The position numbers and the translations under genes are program-made. A stretch of 64,000 nt of DNA. It comes from Rhizomys pruinosus. Taxonomy: Eukaryota; Chordata; Mammalia; Rodentia; Spalacidae. Below the pieces are notes generated by a model that worked only from the letters and a program-made list of their open reading frames with translations, did no database searches and was not told the DNA's origin. This document shows positions 61,500 to 64,000 of this stretch, in pieces (position 1 is the first letter of the stretch; each line of letters opens with the position of its first letter). The stretch covers positions 590,730 through 654,729 of the forward strand of contig VZQC01001662.1 of assembly GCA_009823505.1 (NCBI GenBank), written 5' to 3'.

Positions 61500-63883
61500 G
61501 ATTTTCTGCGAGCATGTATGTCTGACAGCTTTGGCTCCCAGCATCTCCTCCCTTCTTTTATACAAAAAGAGGGGGAGCCCCACTTGTAAAGGTGGGTTTT
61601 CAAGTATCTATGTTCATATTTTGAACAACCCAAGGTTCCCATAGTCCAATTGGAGAAGCTTGTATGCACAAGCATGTTGATCAATTAAGAGTCCAGTCCA
61701 TATTGTTGTAGTCTCACAATTCACCCCAGTCTCTCCGCAGCCCTTACATTCTACCACGCCTCCTCTTCCGCAAGTTGTTCCCTAGGCTTTGGGAGAGGGG
61801 CACAGGTGGGTGAGAAGCAAAGCAGTGTTTTCTCTGGAGATGTCATTTTTTACTCTAGTCAGGTTGTTTCCCTTCATGGGTTGACAGCTTATCCAGGGTA
61901 CCTTTTTAATCCTACTAACAAAGCACAAGCAATTAGATGTACAGGCATTTAAACAATATTATTATGGCAAGCTAAGCTGTGAGCATAGACACAGATGTTT
62001 GGATGGTATGTTAATCCACAAGCTGTGGTTTTTCTATAAAAGATGACAAGTTTTTATTGTGGCTCATATAATCTCCTAACCACTAGAGGACATAAGCTTA
62101 TGGCATCAGCCATGAATTATTCCTCCAAGGAGAGAGCTAATAGCCAATTAGATTTGGGATATGTATAGACACATGGCTGCCACTGTTGCACAGTATCTCC
62201 AGGCAGTTGAGGTGTAGCTGATACTGACACAGGAGTCTTGCTTGATTCAAGGAGACCAATATTTTGCTTTATCACATTAGTGGCCTTTGGTAATGCTCTC
62301 TGGCATTTCAGCGGCCAACTGCACATTAGCAAGTGATGTCTCAAAATATTTTTTCATGCTTACACCAGGTCTTCGACAACAGGGACTTACCACCTTTCTC
62401 CTTGCAGATATCCCATTTTTTATAGGCAAGGGCCTTTATAATTTGGGGGGCTTGGATCCCCCAGCCAACATCTCCTTGGCAGAACAATCCATTGTTGCCA
62501 TCAGGGCTTTTCTGTATTAACATATTGTGCTCAATTGTACCACTTATAAATTACATTTATATTTGGCTCTAGATAGAGTATTATCTTTGTACAGTTTTTA
62601 TGTCTATCAATCAATTAAAGAAGGTAGTTATACCTGTTTTATAAGCATTTACCATTATAGCAGTTGGTTCTAATTTACAGTTGGGGAATGACTTTATTAC
62701 CATCATATTTTTCTTTTTTATATAAAGGTGAGAGGTAGAAAGGTTTCTCAGCATCTGGAAGGTAAACTTCATTAGATCACATTATAAACAGTTATCCCAA
62801 ATAGAATTTAGAGAGATGTTCAGTGTCTGTGACTCAGGCAATCTGAGGTTTCTTTTTCTTTAATGTTCAGATGGGTCAGCCTCTCTGCTGGCATTTCTCA
62901 GTCCATCTTGCAGTCAAAGATTGTGTATTTTCAGGCATTTAGGTTGGTGTTTTTACCTGTGAGAACATACAAATCTCCTTCCATTGTTAGTTTCAAGATT
63001 TTAAAATTAAAAATTTATCAAAAAGTTTGGAATATAGAGGGAATATTATACCACCTCCCTCTTTTTTGATCAATAGATGACTAAATTGTATTACAAATAC
63101 CCATAAACAGGAACCAAGGTGTAAGTTTTCATCAAATCAGTTTATCATTGACTGTATGCTTATTTGGGAAGTGAACTCAGACTTAATTTCTTTAAATTAT
63201 CCTACAAGTAAAGGAAAAATGTTATAAGGTGATACTGTATAACACAGGAAAATACAGAGACCATTTGTGTGCCTTAACCCCAAAGCCATTGTTGGAAATT
63301 CAATACAGATTACAAATAAAACAATTAACATCTTATTTTTCCAATTAGTTTAAATGTATTACCATTTTAAACTGTAAACCTTACAAGGTGGATTATAATA
63401 GCTGTCTTTTTCCAAGTTCTTGGCCTTTTCTAGGCCTGGCATGAAAGCCTACTTTAAAGATTTTTTAATATCTAGCTCTTAATAAAATTTTTTTACAGTT
63501 TTTATGTCCATCAGTTAATTAAAGATTGGCTAGATATGTCCCATGAGAAGTTGTTACCATCATTACCATCTTGATTAATTTTTTTATACTCCTTTTTATT
63601 TTTTATTTTCAAATATCCAAAAAACTTATTAACACTTTAATACACTGAAAACCTGGTTGCATCTTTGTTTTAGATGTTGAAAGAGTGTAACCAGTGTAGA
63701 TTCATTATTTTAAATTTTTTTGATAGATAATCCATAATCTTTGTTGAAATTGAACTATGTTTTGGCTGTTTAATATAAATTTGCATCTTAAGATGGAATG
63801 GCCAGTTCCAACTTAGAGGCAATGTTCTTATATGATCATGTCTGTTAACATAATATACTTAGAACACAAAAAGTACACTCATC

Positions 63884-63926
63884 CATACACACGTGCGCGC
63901 GCACATACATACATACACACATACAT
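63884..63926. repeat. CG/CA/CATA-mixed microsatellite
   Basis: ACACACGTGCGCGCGCACAT then CATA units; alternating purine-pyrimidine. Confidence 0.88.
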
Positions 63927-64000
63927 AAGAAAGATTTGTTAGGTTGACCTGTAAGAGAAAAAATCCATATTAAAGTAGACAGGCCAAAGTTGTTTGTAGT

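Larger units (their letters stand above)
60924..64000 (-). mobile_element. Retroviral internal region, continuing past the window
   Basis: Lies 5' of the 3' LTR on the - strand. It shares 265 bases with 40715-40979 and holds a ~30-bp tandem repeat (61350-61499) and a pair of diverged direct repeats (about 62590 and 63494, ACAGTTTTTATGTC). No retroviral domain is readable, and frames are short (118 codons at most), so coding parts are decayed or lie outside. Confidence 0.55.

Noticed and set aside
27136..64000. Orthologs of genes that flank EIF3C in mouse and human (IL27, NUPR1, CD19 group)
   Set aside because: I looked for recognisable protein segments on both strands and saw none.
1..64000. 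An undescribed biological system
   Set aside because: Everything that could be read is a known gene or known classes of mobile DNA; the leftover stretches are short and featureless.

Overview
The window is nuclear DNA of a muroid rodent. Two signs point there. The first is dozens of B1 and tRNA-like B2 SINEs (with B3, B4 and ID relatives). The second is one intact, intron-split vertebrate gene, EIF3C, whose product is nearly identical to the mammalian protein. The species cannot be fixed by reading alone. The local B2 consensus (GGCCTAGCGGTTAAGAGCGC type) is not the common house-mouse one.

Layout. 1-7.2 kb: intergenic. It holds an antisense L1 5' half with a large inverted repeat at the left edge, an antisense L1 3' fragment split by a B1 and a B2, two ancient MIRs and several SINEs. 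7.2-7.8 kb: CpG-rich promoter with a THAP11/ZNF143-type site. 7513-27049: EIF3C coding region on the + strand, 20 coding exons, 2742 coding bases, 913 codons plus stop, every junction GT-AG and phase-compatible. Its introns hold B1/B2/B4 SINEs, an L2 3' end just before exon 15, MIR pieces and an assembly gap (23155-23792). The poly(A) signal is at 27110.

27.1-64 kb: no gene recognised. This is a repeat-dominated desert with stacked and nested SINEs, an LTR-like block (30.2-30.8 kb), hAT-like rodent repeats, a 34-bp minisatellite (35.74-35.91 kb), a decayed gammaretrovirus-like pol remnant (43.98-46.81 kb), antisense L1 3' sequence (48.6-49.3 kb), a near-complete but dead antisense L1 (50.9-56.4 kb) and, at the right edge, the 3' LTR, polypurine tract and internal part of an antisense endogenous retrovirus running out of the window. 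Single-base insertions suggest poorly polished assembly in about 54.9-59.5 kb.

Function. Only EIF3C is an evident working gene: a core subunit of translation initiation factor 3. I found no previously undescribed biological system. The notable points are structural: the L1 palindrome, a B2 subfamily marked by a 17-bp internal duplication, nested insertions with readable target-site duplications, and the retroviral element whose other half should lie just outside the window.
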